Source of the DNA: Hymenobacter taeanensis
GTDB lineage: Bacteria > Bacteroidota > Bacteroidia > Cytophagales > Hymenobacteraceae
Reading direction: 5' to 3'
DNA length: 64,000 nucleotides
NCBI RefSeq assembly: GCF_013137895.1
Contig: NZ_CP053538.1
Span: forward strand, 3,689,001-3,753,000
Shown: one piece after another, positions 44,179 through 52,692 of the stretch
Layout: every line of letters starts with the position of its first letter
Position numbering within the stretch: the stretch's first letter is position 1
Notes under the pieces: generated by a model
What the model was told of the DNA's origin: nothing
Seen by the model: the letters and a program-made list of their open reading frames with translations, nothing else
The model's database searches: none
Program-made: the position numbers and the translations under genes

Positions 44179-45205
44179 GAAGGAGGAATAGTGGAAGTTT
44201 CGGGCAAAGAGGAGCTGTGTCCGGTGGCCGCGGTTCCGCCGGATGCTCGTTGCTAGAAAGTAGAGAGAAGGCCTAGTAGGGGCCCAAGCTTAGCCGTGCC
44301 CTCTGGGCTCCGTGACCTGTGCCACGCGGGACCAGAGTAGCTCCGGTGCCCGTTTGGTACCGGTAGGTAAGCGTGCGTCGGGTGGGGCCGGTAGGGCCGA
44401 CGACAGAGTTCATTCAATCACTGTGACAAATATAGGATAAGGTACTATGTAACGCAAGGTACCTTTAAAATTTATTTTCACTCAGTGGTTTTGAACCGCC
44501 GCTATACATAAGCGAAATAGATAGTGAGGGATGCGGTAAGTGGAGCCAGTAAGTCTGGGACCGGGAATGGATCTGCTCTTTTCTAAAATTCAGATGCTGC
44601 TGTTCTCACAAGCGTTGCCTGGCTGGTACTGCAAGTGCTAAAAACTTCACTGAGCCGAGCCTCATAAGCTAGCTGAAGGGGCTTTTTTGAGGGGTTTCAG
44701 AAAAAAATGTTTCCCTCCCTATTTTTTTATTTAACCTACTAACAGCCACGCCTGAAACCGCCGAGATTTGAATAGTATAGCTGAGCAATGGAAAAATTAA
44801 AAATCGAGTTCTGTTATAGGAAAAATTATAATTAATTATAGGTATAATCATTCTGTCAAGCTACATGAATGGCCCGGAATATGCTTCATCGAATTGGTGT
44901 TGGGTAGTCTCTGATACCTGCATCAAAGGATTTAATTCAAATTAATTACACCTTTGGGATAGGAATTCGCTTGGCAGGCGGTCCTCAAGCGGTAAGGGCA
45001 CTGTGCAGACGGGTGCGGTGGTCAATGTAGAAATATTGCAATTGTTGGTTTCTTCTCGTAGCTCGACTGCGGTAGTCGGGTTAGCTCCCCATTTCTAAGG
45101 CCCCACTGCCTGTTGTGGCCTTGGCGAAGGAGTTGATTTTCCTTCTGGAAAGTCGGCTTCTGTTTAGGACGTTTTGCTCTACCTGTTCTCTCAATTTCCT
45201 CTGTT
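44179..45205. other. 1-kb intergenic region, AT-rich centre
   Basis: Separates divergent receptor and GH43 genes. The first 250 bases are the receptor leader and promoter. 44650-44960 is very AT-rich and includes the 14-nt palindrome TATAATTAATTATA at 44827-44840. Small frames here look non-coding. Confidence 0.5.
44427..44457 (-). promoter_or_regulatory. Bacteroidota promoter of the TonB receptor gene
   Basis: On the minus strand TTG (44457-44455), 20 bases, then TATATTTG (44434-44427), matching TTTG/TTG...TAnnTTTG. Predicted start near 44420 leaves an untranslated leader of about 240 bases before the ATG at 44178. Confidence 0.6.
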
Positions 45206-46813
45206 GTGTCTTTCACAGTAGAAACTAAGGCCTTCCAGGAGGCCTCTACCCTCAGCACTCCTTGTGCTGCTGCATCTGAAGCTACTAATACGGCCGTGCA
45301 CGTGGCGCCGCCGGTAACTTCGCAGCCTCTTACCTCTTACGCTAACGTTGTCCTGCCCGGCGACTTCCCCGACCCAACCATCGCTCAAATCGGCGATACC
45401 TACTGGGCCAGCGCTACCTCAGCAGAATGGGGGCCCGTGTTCCCGCTGTTCAAGTCTACCAACCTGGTTGATTGGGAGCTGGTGAGCCACGTTTTCCCTA
45501 CCACCGACTCTGTGCCGGAGTGGGCGGGTTCCAACTTCTGGGCTCCGGAGATATTCCACGAGAACGGTAAAACGTACGTGTATTACACGGCCCGCCAAAA
45601 GGGCAAAAAGGGCCGTTTGGCTATTGGCGTAGCCAGCGCCGACAATCCTGCCGGTCCTTACACTGACCACGGGTTTTTAGTGGCTCAGCGCAACGGCTCC
45701 ATTGATGGTTTCCCGATGCGCGATGAGCATGGTAAGCTCTACCTTGTTTGGAAGGAAGACGGCAACGCATTCAGAAAGCCTACGCCCATTTTTGCCCAGC
45801 GTGTAAATGCCACGCATACTGCTCTGGTGGGCAAGAAGGTAGAGCTTTTCCGCAACGACCCTACCACTTGGGAAGGTTGCCTGGTAGAAGGCTCAGCCAT
45901 CATTCGGCACCAAGAGTACTTCTACATGTTTTATGCTGGCAATGGCTGTTGCGGTAAGTGCTGCACCTATGCCACTGGCGTAGCACGTGCCAAGAGCCTG
46001 CTTGGCCCCTGGGAGAAGTGCCCGCAGAACCCCATTCTCAAGAAAAACGCCACCTGGAAATGCCCCGGTCACGGCACCGTGGCGCAGTATGAGGGCCGCT
46101 GGTTTTTGCTGCATCATGCGTACTACAACCAGAGCCACGAGTTTGTGGGGCGCCAGGGTATTCTCAGCGAGTTCACGTTTAATGAGGAAGGCTGGCCTGA
46201 GTTTGAGGGCAACAGCCCACAAGCGGCGCCCCTCAAGGATGTGAGCGTGCTTAACATTACCGAAAACTTTGCTGGCAACGCCTTGGCCGGCAGCTGGCAG
46301 TGGCCTATCGGAAAGCAGCCTGAGGTAGGAGTCAGTGATGGGCAACTGCTGCTGACGGCAAATCCGCTGGGCATTGGCGCCATTGTAGCTCAGCGCACGT
46401 TCACGGCTACTTACAAAGCTACTACCTCGCTGGCTGTTTCGTCGTTGGAGGCTGATACGTTTGCGGGCCTCTGCGCCATTGGCGACCCTGATAATGCGCT
46501 GGCTCTGGTGGCTGGCGCTGATTCTTTACAAGTGTGGCACGTGAAGGGCGGCCAGCACCAGACGCTGGCCAAGCTAGATTTGCCCGCCGGCCTGACCCTA
46601 AACCTGCGCCTTGAAGCCTGGGGTGGACAGCGTTTCCGCTTCACCTATAACCTTGATGGCAACTCCTGGCAGCCTATTGTGCTTGATAGTTTTGCCCTCA
46701 ATGGTGAATATCTGCCGCCCTGGGACCGTGGCGTACGGGTAGGCCTGTTAGCGCAAGGCCTCGACTCGGCAACGGTGGCTTTCAACAGCTTTACCATTCG
46801 TAATCAGCGCTAA
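45206..46813 (+). CDS. Glycoside hydrolase family 43-like protein
   Basis: 535 aa from GTG at 45206, the only plausible start after an in-frame stop at 45134. The five-bladed propeller domain (about 45-345) has GDFPDPTIAQIGDTYWASAT (catalytic-base Asp in DPT), GSNFWAPEIFHENGKTYVYYTA, NGSIDGFPMRDEHGKLYLVWKEDG and LVEGSAIIRHQEYFYMFYAG (general-acid Glu in EGSA). The C-terminal ~190 residues form a beta sandwich as in GH43_C2/DUF1349 tails. Such enzymes cut arabinan or xylan side chains. There is no signal peptide, which is odd for a polysaccharidase; the cysteine-rich CCGKCC segment (about 250-256) is also unusual. No Sus-like partners. Confidence 0.82.
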   Translation: MSFTVETKAFQEASTLSTPCAAASEATNTAVHVAPPVTSQPLTSYANVVLPGDFPDPTIAQIGDTYWASATSAEWGPVFPLFKSTNLVDWELVSHVFPTTDSVPEWAGSNFWAPEIFHENGKTYVYYTARQKGKKGRLAIGVASADNPAGPYTDHGFLVAQRNGSIDGFPMRDEHGKLYLVWKEDGNAFRKPTPIFAQRVNATHTALVGKKVELFRNDPTTWEGCLVEGSAIIRHQEYFYMFYAGNGCCGKCCTYATGVARAKSLLGPWEKCPQNPILKKNATWKCPGHGTVAQYEGRWFLLHHAYYNQSHEFVGRQGILSEFTFNEEGWPEFEGNSPQAAPLKDVSVLNITENFAGNALAGSWQWPIGKQPEVGVSDGQLLLTANPLGIGAIVAQRTFTATYKATTSLAVSSLEADTFAGLCAIGDPDNALALVAGADSLQVWHVKGGQHQTLAKLDLPAGLTLNLRLEAWGGQRFRFTYNLDGNSWQPIVLDSFALNGEYLPPWDRGVRVGLLAQGLDSATVAFNSFTIRNQR

Positions 46814-46841
46814 GCTACTAAATAGGCGCACGCAGTTTCTA

Positions 46842-46875
46842 AATGCCCCGATGAGCAATTACTCATTGGGGCATT
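46842..46875 (+). terminator. Terminator of GH43 gene
   Basis: AATGCCCCGATGAG pairs with CTCATTGGGGCATT (one G-U pair), followed by ATTTTTTTTTT. Classical intrinsic terminator 29 bases after the stop. Confidence 0.9.
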
Positions 46876-46915
46876 ATTTTTTTTAAGTCCTTTGAGTTTA
46901 TAATATCGAACAGCG

Positions 46916-46931
46916 TGTCCAATAGTGGACA
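46916..46931. promoter_or_regulatory. Activator-binding dyad upstream of the adaptor gene
   Basis: TGTCCAATAGTGGACA, a perfect TGTCC-N6-GGACA dyad (extended to GTGTCCA-N4-TGGACAC at 46915-46932). Its centre is 73.5 bp upstream of the TGGC of the sigma-54 promoter at 46997. The equivalent site at 49859 has the same spacing. Confidence 0.7.
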
Positions 46932-46996
46932 CATTCAGGTGAGGTTATCTAAACATTAGAAACAATAACTTGCTGATAATAAAGTATTTATAAAAG

Positions 46997-47013
46997 TGGC
47001 ATGACCGTTGGCT
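46997..47013 (+). promoter_or_regulatory. Sigma-54 promoter of the adaptor-TolC operon
   Basis: TGGCATGACCGTTGGCT against consensus TGGCACG-N4-TTGCW: invariant GG at -24 is present and TTGG stands for TTGC at -12 with correct spacing. It would start transcription about 25 bases before the ATG at 47049. Confidence 0.75.
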
Positions 47014-47048
47014 GATCGTACTGGAACCCCTTTCCTTCCTGTACGAAA

Positions 47049-48296
47049 ATGGACAGATCCATTCCTGCCGCCACCCAACAGCGTCGCCAGCGCCAGCGCT
47101 GGTTAACGGGGGCGGGTATCTTAGCATTACTAGTGTTAGGCCTGGTTGCATTCCGCAGTATTCTGAAGCCTAGCCTAGACCGCAGCGCTATTCTGCTGGC
47201 TACCACCGAAACCGGAGATGTTGAGGCCGCGCTAACGGCCGCTGGCGTCATTATTCCGGCGCATGAGGCAGTTATTACCAGCCCCATTCAGAGCACCATT
47301 AGGCGGGTAATGGTGCCCGTAGGCAGCAAGGTGCAACCGGGGCAAACTATTCTGGAGCTAGACCGCGAGCTGACTACCACCGCCCTGGCAAAGCTGCAGG
47401 ATGAGCAGCAGCAAAACCGCAACAAGAACAACCAGCTCCAGCTCACCCTGGAAAAGGCGCTTAATGACCTCCGCTCCCAGGAGCAGGTGCAGCAAGTGAA
47501 AGTGCGTAGCCTGCAGTCGGCGCTTCGTGATGAGCAGTACATGCTCAAAATTGGAGGCGGCACTTCAGAAAGTGTACGTCAGGCGGAGCTGAACCTAAAA
47601 GTGGCCCAGCTGGAGCTGCAGCGCCTAGGTGAGCAAATCCGGAACCAGCAGGCCGCCAACGCTGCCGATGTACGGGAGCTAGGCTTCACCATGCAAATTC
47701 AAGACCGCAGTATTGCGGAGCTGGCCGGCAAGTTGGCCCAGGCCAACATTAGTAGCCAGCAGCCCGGCGTGCTTACCTGGGTAAAAGACGACCTGGGTAC
47801 CACCGTGCAGGCCGGCGACGCCCTAGCCCGAGTAGCCGACCTCAGTCATTTTCGGGTGCGGGCTACCATAGCCGACTCCTATGCCGACGCTCTGCACCTC
47901 GGCGACGCAGTGATAGTTCGTATCAATGGCACCGACCTGCGCGGCACTATTAGTACGGTGAGTCCGGCGGTGGAGAAGGGCGTAGTCACGTTTTATGCGG
48001 CACTGGCCCAGGACAACCATCCGGCGCTGCGCTCTAACCTGCGGGCCGATGTGTTTGTGGTGACGAAAGCGCTGCATAATGTGGTGCGCGTGAAAAACGG
48101 CCCCTTCTACCAAGGCGGTAAAGAGCAGCCAGTGTTTGTAGTGAAAGACGGCAAAGCCGTGCGCCGGACGGTGCAGTTTGGGGAGAGCAATTTTGACTAC
48201 GTGCAGGTAACAAGTGGCCTAGCCGCTGGTGAGCAGATCATACTCTCCGACACTAAAGACTACCTGGATACGCCCGAACTCACTATTAAGGACTAG
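47049..48296 (+). CDS. Periplasmic adaptor (membrane-fusion) subunit, MacA/HlyD-like
   Basis: 415 aa. A single N-terminal transmembrane helix (about 18-38, LTGAGILALLVLGLVAFRSIL) is followed by a beta-barrel/lipoyl hairpin (GVIIPAHEAVITSPIQSTIRRVMVPVGSKVQPGQTILEL), a long coiled coil (about 115-215, LAKLQDEQQQNRNKNN through LQRLGEQIRNQ), then a second lipoyl half and membrane-proximal domain. It bridges an inner-membrane MacB-like transporter and a TolC channel. The first gene of the sigma-54-driven operon; the TolC-like gene follows after 7 bases. Confidence 0.88.
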   Translation: MDRSIPAATQQRRQRQRWLTGAGILALLVLGLVAFRSILKPSLDRSAILLATTETGDVEAALTAAGVIIPAHEAVITSPIQSTIRRVMVPVGSKVQPGQTILELDRELTTTALAKLQDEQQQNRNKNNQLQLTLEKALNDLRSQEQVQQVKVRSLQSALRDEQYMLKIGGGTSESVRQAELNLKVAQLELQRLGEQIRNQQAANAADVRELGFTMQIQDRSIAELAGKLAQANISSQQPGVLTWVKDDLGTTVQAGDALARVADLSHFRVRATIADSYADALHLGDAVIVRINGTDLRGTISTVSPAVEKGVVTFYAALAQDNHPALRSNLRADVFVVTKALHNVVRVKNGPFYQGGKEQPVFVVKDGKAVRRTVQFGESNFDYVQVTSGLAAGEQIILSDTKDYLDTPELTIKD

Positions 48297-48303
48297 CGGC
48301 TGT

Positions 48304-49749
48304 ATGAAACGGATTCTACCTTTACTGGCGCTGCTGGCGGGTACCCCGGCCGCGGCTCAATCTTCTAACACCGTAACCCTGCAACAGGTGATCAACTCGG
48401 CCCTAGGCCAGTCGGCGGTGGCAAAACAAACGCAAACCACCCGCGACAAAAGCTACTGGGAGTGGCGTACATACCAGGCCAACTACAAGCCGCAGCTGGG
48501 TCTGCAGGGCACGCTACCTGGGTTCAGCCGCGCCGTCACGCCCGTTGTGCAGCCTGATGGTACCACCGATTTCCGGGCCGTGCGCATCAACAACTCCAAC
48601 CTGGCCATGACGGTCACGCAAAATATTGGCCTGACTGGTGGGCAGTTATTCGTGGCTTCTGAAGTGCAACGCTTTGATGATTTCAATGGGCGGCTGAAAC
48701 GCTACAACAACCAGCCCGTGGCCATAGGAGTGACGCAGCCCATTGGGATGTTCAACGGCCTGAAGTGGGCCCGGCAAATTGAGCCACTACGCTATCAAGA
48801 AAGTCAGCGCCAGTACGTGGAGGAGCACGAAGGTATTGCCCAGCGCATCACAGAACTGTATTTCGACGTGTTGCAGCAGCAAGTAAATGCCGAGGTGGCC
48901 AGCCAAAACGTGCGAGCCAACGAGGAGCTCCTACGAATAGGGAAGGAGCGCTACCAACTAGGGCGCCTTTCGCAAAGCGACTTACTGCGCTTAGAGCTTA
49001 ACTTGCTCAATGCCCGGCAGGCTATGGCCCAAGGGCAGCTTGATGCAGAAAATGCAGCCGTGAGCTTGCAGAGCTACACTGGCCTACGGGCCGCCGAACT
49101 ATACCTGACGATTCCGGCAGCGGCTCCGCGCTTGGTGGTGCCAGCAGAATTGGCTCTGGCTCAGGCCCGGCAAAATAGGAGCGTGGTACTGGCCTTCCAG
49201 CGGCGTTTGCTGCAGGCCGAGCGGGAAGTTGCTCTGGCCAGAGGTACTACTGGCCTACAAGCCTCTCTCTCTGCCAACTTGGGCTACGTAAACCAAGCTG
49301 GTAACCTGTGGGATACCTATGCTGCGCTGCAAAATCAGCAGCAGGTACGCCTTACGTTCTCACTGCCGCTGGTAGACTGGGGCAAGCAACGCTCTATTGT
49401 GAAAACTGCTGAACTGACCCGGCAACAGGCGCAGACCGATATTGCACAGGAGGAAGCTACGTTTGAGCAGAATGTGCAGGTGCAAGCAGCTCAACTGAGC
49501 ACGCTAAGCCAGCAACTAGACCTGGCCGCCCGCGCCGATTCTTTGGCTCAGCAGCGCTATGATATTGCTCAGGCCACCTATAAAGTGGGGCGCATCAGCC
49601 TCACCGACCTCACTATTGCCTCTAATGAAAAGGACCAGGCCCGGCGGGCCTACATTCTGGCGCTTAGAGCGGCCTGGGTGGCCCATTACCGATTACGGGC
49701 GCTTACGCTCTATGACTTTGAGCGCCAATTGCCTTTGGCGGCACAGTAG
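48304..49749 (+). CDS. TolC-family outer-membrane efflux channel
   Basis: 481 aa from ATG at 48304 (an earlier in-frame start at 48229 would overlap the adaptor gene and bury the signal peptide MKRILPLLALLAGTPAAAQS). Long helices rich in Gln/Ala/Leu with TolC-type features are visible: VTLQQVINSALGQSAVAKQTQ, ITELYFDVLQQQVNAEVASQNVRANEELLRIGKERYQLGRLSQSDLLRLELNLL and the second repeat RYDIAQATYKVGRISLTDLTIASNEK. Outer-membrane exit duct for the adaptor and ABC permeases encoded alongside. Confidence 0.9.
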   Translation: MKRILPLLALLAGTPAAAQSSNTVTLQQVINSALGQSAVAKQTQTTRDKSYWEWRTYQANYKPQLGLQGTLPGFSRAVTPVVQPDGTTDFRAVRINNSNLAMTVTQNIGLTGGQLFVASEVQRFDDFNGRLKRYNNQPVAIGVTQPIGMFNGLKWARQIEPLRYQESQRQYVEEHEGIAQRITELYFDVLQQQVNAEVASQNVRANEELLRIGKERYQLGRLSQSDLLRLELNLLNARQAMAQGQLDAENAAVSLQSYTGLRAAELYLTIPAAAPRLVVPAELALAQARQNRSVVLAFQRRLLQAEREVALARGTTGLQASLSANLGYVNQAGNLWDTYAALQNQQQVRLTFSLPLVDWGKQRSIVKTAELTRQQAQTDIAQEEATFEQNVQVQAAQLSTLSQQLDLAARADSLAQQRYDIAQATYKVGRISLTDLTIASNEKDQARRAYILALRAAWVAHYRLRALTLYDFERQLPLAAQ

Positions 49750-49769
49750 CCATACTACAAGCACGGTAC

Positions 49770-49805
49770 ACACAGCGGCGTGGGGGCAACCCTACGCCGC
49801 TGTGT
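49770..49805 (+). terminator. Hairpin after the TolC-like gene
   Basis: ACACAGCGGCGT and ACGCCGCTGTGT form a 12-bp perfect stem 20 bases past the stop. The T tract is poor (TGTAT), but it closes the first transcription unit before the second sigma-54 promoter. Confidence 0.65.
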
Positions 49806-49858
49806 TGTATATGGGCATTCTACAAAGTGTCTGGTGCATTCAACATTACTGAACACTC

Positions 49859-49874
49859 TGTTCGGTATCGGACA
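49859..49874. promoter_or_regulatory. Activator-binding dyad upstream of the ABC operon
   Basis: TGTTCGGTATCGGACA fits TGTyC-N6-GGACA. Centre at 49866.5, exactly 73.5 bp upstream of TGGC at 49940, the same as the site at 46916-46931 relative to its promoter. Confidence 0.65.
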
Positions 49875-49939
49875 TATTCTAATAATTCAATAGTTTTAAT
49901 ATTTATCATAAACAAATGATTTATAGATAATTGTGGGTT

Positions 49940-49956
49940 TGGCACGCTGCTTGGCT
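49940..49956 (+). promoter_or_regulatory. Sigma-54 promoter of the ABC-ECF operon
   Basis: TGGCACGCTGCTTGGCT: the -24 half TGGCACG is a full consensus match, and the -12 half TTGG differs only in the final base from TTGC. Predicted start near 49966, about 73 bases before the ATG at 50039. Confidence 0.8.
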
Positions 49957-50038
49957 ATTCTACTACACCCCGGGTGGCCTAGTGCCCAAAACCGGACATC
50001 TACTTAGAACGCCTTCCTCATTTCTACTTCGCCATCCC

Positions 50039-50782
50039 ATGGAAAACATTCTCGCCCAAACTGCCGCTCGGCCTCAAGCTACTGGTAGCGCCGCAAGTAC
50101 TGCTACTAAACCCGTCATCCAGCTCCGCGACATTGAGAAGGTCTACCAGACCAAAACAATTGAGACGGTAGCGCTTAACCGAGTTAATCTCACTATTAAC
50201 CAAGGCGAGTTTGTGTCCATCATGGGGCCGTCGGGTTGCGGCAAGTCTACGCTGCTCAGCATTATTGGCCTGCTTGATGAGCCCACCAGCGGCGTAATCG
50301 AGTTAGATGGTCGCCCAGTGCAGTCGTACTCCGACAAGGAACTGGCCTACCTACGCAACCAGAAAATCGGGTTCGTTTTCCAGAGCTACCACCTCATCAA
50401 CGATCTGTCGGTGTTGGATAACGTGGAGCTGCCCCTGCTCTACCGCGCCGGGGTAGGCGGGAAGGAGCGGCGGGAGCGCGCTTATGCTGCCCTTGATAAG
50501 GTGGGTCTGAGTGCCCGCACCAACCACTTCCCCAGCCAGCTCTCGGGTGGGCAGCGCCAGCGGGTGGCCATTGCCAGAGCCCTGGCTGGTCGTCCCGAAA
50601 TCATTCTGGCCGACGAACCCACCGGTAACCTCGATTCTGTGATGGGGGAGGAGATTATGGATCTGTTGCTGGGCCTAAACCAGCAGGAGGGCGTCACCAT
50701 TGTGATGGTAACCCACGACGAGCAGCAAGCCCACAAAACCCAACGTCTTATCCGCTTCTTCGACGGCAGCCAAGTAAGCTAA
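50039..50782 (+). CDS. ABC transporter ATP-binding protein, MacB/LolD type
   Basis: 247 aa from ATG at 50039 (the frame opens at 49931 but that part includes the promoter). Walker A GPSGCGKST at 63-71, Q-loop FVFQSYHLI, signature LSGGQ at 168-172, Walker B IILADEP at 188-194 followed by TGNLDS, and a switch histidine in VMVTHDE. An Ala/Thr-rich 22-residue N-terminal extension is unusual. Hydrolyses ATP to power the FtsX-type permeases encoded downstream. First gene of the operon: ATPase, ECF sigma, permease 1, permease 2. Confidence 0.92.
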   Translation: MENILAQTAARPQATGSAASTATKPVIQLRDIEKVYQTKTIETVALNRVNLTINQGEFVSIMGPSGCGKSTLLSIIGLLDEPTSGVIELDGRPVQSYSDKELAYLRNQKIGFVFQSYHLINDLSVLDNVELPLLYRAGVGGKERRERAYAALDKVGLSARTNHFPSQLSGGQRQRVAIARALAGRPEIILADEPTGNLDSVMGEEIMDLLLGLNQQEGVTIVMVTHDEQQAHKTQRLIRFFDGSQVS

Positions 50783-50825
50783 TCCACAGAAGCCAGCAGT
50801 AGTTGACAGTTTTCACTTCTGAGTT

Positions 50826-51413
50826 ATGAAAACGCTCACCCTTTCCCTGCCCGATACTGAGTTAGTAGCCGCTTGCCGCCAAGGTAGTGCAGCTGCTCAG
50901 GAACAGCTATACCGTCGTTTTGCCCCCAAAATGCTAGGCCTATGCTTGCGCTACCTGCGCCACCAGTTTGATGCGGAGGATGCCTTGGCTCGGGGCTTCG
51001 TGAAAGTATTTCGGTGCCTAGGCCAGTTTGAGGGCAAGGGCAGCCTGGAAGGGTGGGTCCGCTGTATTATGGTGCGCGAAGCCCTAAACTGCTTGCGCCG
51101 CCGCGAGTCACTGACGCTGAGCATCGAAGACTGCTATACGGGCCACTTGGCTACTGAACTGCCCAGCGCCGAGGTGGAACTGCAAGCCGCCGATTTGTTG
51201 CGGCTAGTGCAGGAACTGCCCGCGGGCTACCGGGCCGTGTTCAACCTATGTGCGCTGGAGGGCTATACCCACCCCGAAGTGGCCGAGATGCTCGGTATTT
51301 CGGAGGGCACCAGCAAATCACAGCTTAGTAAGGCCCGGGCCGTGCTGCAGCGGCAGGTGGCCGCGCTTCATTCTTCTCTCTCTACTTCCTACGCCCACGC
51401 TCATGTTGCTTAG
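50826..51413 (+). CDS. ECF-type RNA polymerase sigma factor
   Basis: 195 aa. Sigma-70 region 2 (ELVAACRQGSAAAQEQLYRRFAPKMLGLCLRYLRHQFDAEDALARGFVKVFRCLGQFEG) and region 4 (LVQELPAGYRAVFNLCALEGYTHPEVAEMLGISEGTSKSQLSKAR) fit the RpoE-like/ECF class, cytoplasmic. The gene lies 43 bases after the ATPase gene and overlaps the start of permease 1 by 11 bases, so it is translated within the transporter operon. No anti-sigma gene is adjacent, which is unusual for an ECF factor; the level may be set by sigma-54-dependent transcription instead. Confidence 0.92.
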   Translation: MKTLTLSLPDTELVAACRQGSAAAQEQLYRRFAPKMLGLCLRYLRHQFDAEDALARGFVKVFRCLGQFEGKGSLEGWVRCIMVREALNCLRRRESLTLSIEDCYTGHLATELPSAEVELQAADLLRLVQELPAGYRAVFNLCALEGYTHPEVAEMLGISEGTSKSQLSKARAVLQRQVAALHSSLSTSYAHAHVA

Positions 51414-52656
51414 CTACCTCAAAATTGCCTGGAAAGTCTTGCTGCGCCGCAAGTTCTTCACCTTCATCAGCCTGTTTGGCATCTCGTTCACGCTCATGGT
51501 ACTGCTCGTGGTGGTGGCCATGTTTGACCACGTGGTAGGAGCCCACGCCCCCGAAACGCGGCTTAACCGAATGCTGTTCGTGAACTTCCTGCACATCAAG
51601 TACAAGAACGGGGGCAACCAGAACTCCCCCGCCAGCTATTACTTGCTTGACCGGTACGTGCGCCCGCTCAAGACGCCGGAAAAAGTAGCCGTGCACTCTA
51701 TGTTTCACTCTACGCCCAGCTACGTAGGCAACAACCGCATTGACCTGGACCTCAAGTATACCGACAATGTTTTTTGGCAGGTGCTGGACTTCGATTTCAA
51801 AGAGGGTAAGCCCTTCGGCGAGTCAGAGATGAAGTCGGCGGCTCACGTGGCAGTTATCAACCAGACCACCGCCCGCAAATACTTTGGTACCGCTACGGGT
51901 GTGGTAGGTCGTACCATTGAAATCAACCAGAGCGCCTACCGGGTGATGGGCGTGGTAGAGGATGTACCGGTAATGCGCATATCCTCCTACGCCGATGTGT
52001 GGGTGCCCATCTCCACGAGCTCCAATAATCTAAACCAGGTTAGGCTTGATGGTGAGTACTCCGCTATTATTCTGGCCAAGTCTGCGGCCGATAAAGCAGC
52101 CGTGCAAGCCGAGTTTGATCAGATGGTGAAGCGCGTTCCGCTGCCCAACCCCAAAGAAATGGACCACCTTGATCTGCATGCCGATCAACTACTGGCCTCC
52201 TATTCTCGGCAGCTGATGAGCCCCCTTACTGATTACAGCTCCGACGGTACGGCTCTCCTCTACACAATTCTTTCGGGCATTGCCTTGCTCTTCATGCTGC
52301 TACCGGCCCTAAACCTGGTGAACATCAACGTGAGCCGCATCATGGAACGCTCCTCAGAAATTGGCGTCCGGAAGGCCTTCGGAGCCACCAGCGGCACCCT
52401 GATAGGACAGTTTCTGGTAGAAAATATTTTTCTGACCAGTATTGGTGGCTTACTAGGCTTACTACTAGCCTACGTGGCACTACAGCTGATTGGCGGAGCG
52501 CAAATTATGGCCTACGCCCACTTTGAATTGAACTGGCGGATTTTCAGCTGGGCCCTAGCCGTGACGTTGTTCTTCGGTGTACTATCGGGGGTATATCCAG
52601 CCTTTAAAATGTCGCGGCTGTTGCCCGTGCAGGCTCTGAAAGGCGGAGCCAAATAG
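51403..52656 (+). CDS. ABC transporter permease 1 (MacB/FtsX-type)
   Basis: 417 aa from ATG at 51403; the longer frame from 51250 only overlaps the sigma gene. N-terminal TM (about 22-42, FFTFISLFGISFTLMVLLVVV), a large periplasmic MacB_PCD-like domain (about 45-290), and C-terminal FtsX domain with three helices (about 285-310, 340-365, 380-402; LLYTILSGIALLFMLLPALNLVNINVSRIMERSSEIGVRKAFGA). The 11-base overlap with the ECF sigma gene suggests translational coupling. It is followed by permease 2 after 36 bases. Confidence 0.9.
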   Translation: MLLSYLKIAWKVLLRRKFFTFISLFGISFTLMVLLVVVAMFDHVVGAHAPETRLNRMLFVNFLHIKYKNGGNQNSPASYYLLDRYVRPLKTPEKVAVHSMFHSTPSYVGNNRIDLDLKYTDNVFWQVLDFDFKEGKPFGESEMKSAAHVAVINQTTARKYFGTATGVVGRTIEINQSAYRVMGVVEDVPVMRISSYADVWVPISTSSNNLNQVRLDGEYSAIILAKSAADKAAVQAEFDQMVKRVPLPNPKEMDHLDLHADQLLASYSRQLMSPLTDYSSDGTALLYTILSGIALLFMLLPALNLVNINVSRIMERSSEIGVRKAFGATSGTLIGQFLVENIFLTSIGGLLGLLLAYVALQLIGGAQIMAYAHFELNWRIFSWALAVTLFFGVLSGVYPAFKMSRLLPVQALKGGAK

Positions 52657-52692
52657 AGTGGGGGTACCTCAGAAATATTAAGCTGAAAAATC

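Noticed and set aside
44669..44851. 60-codon minus-strand frame in the AT-rich intergenic region
   Set aside because: AT-rich low-complexity peptide, no start context, atypical codons.
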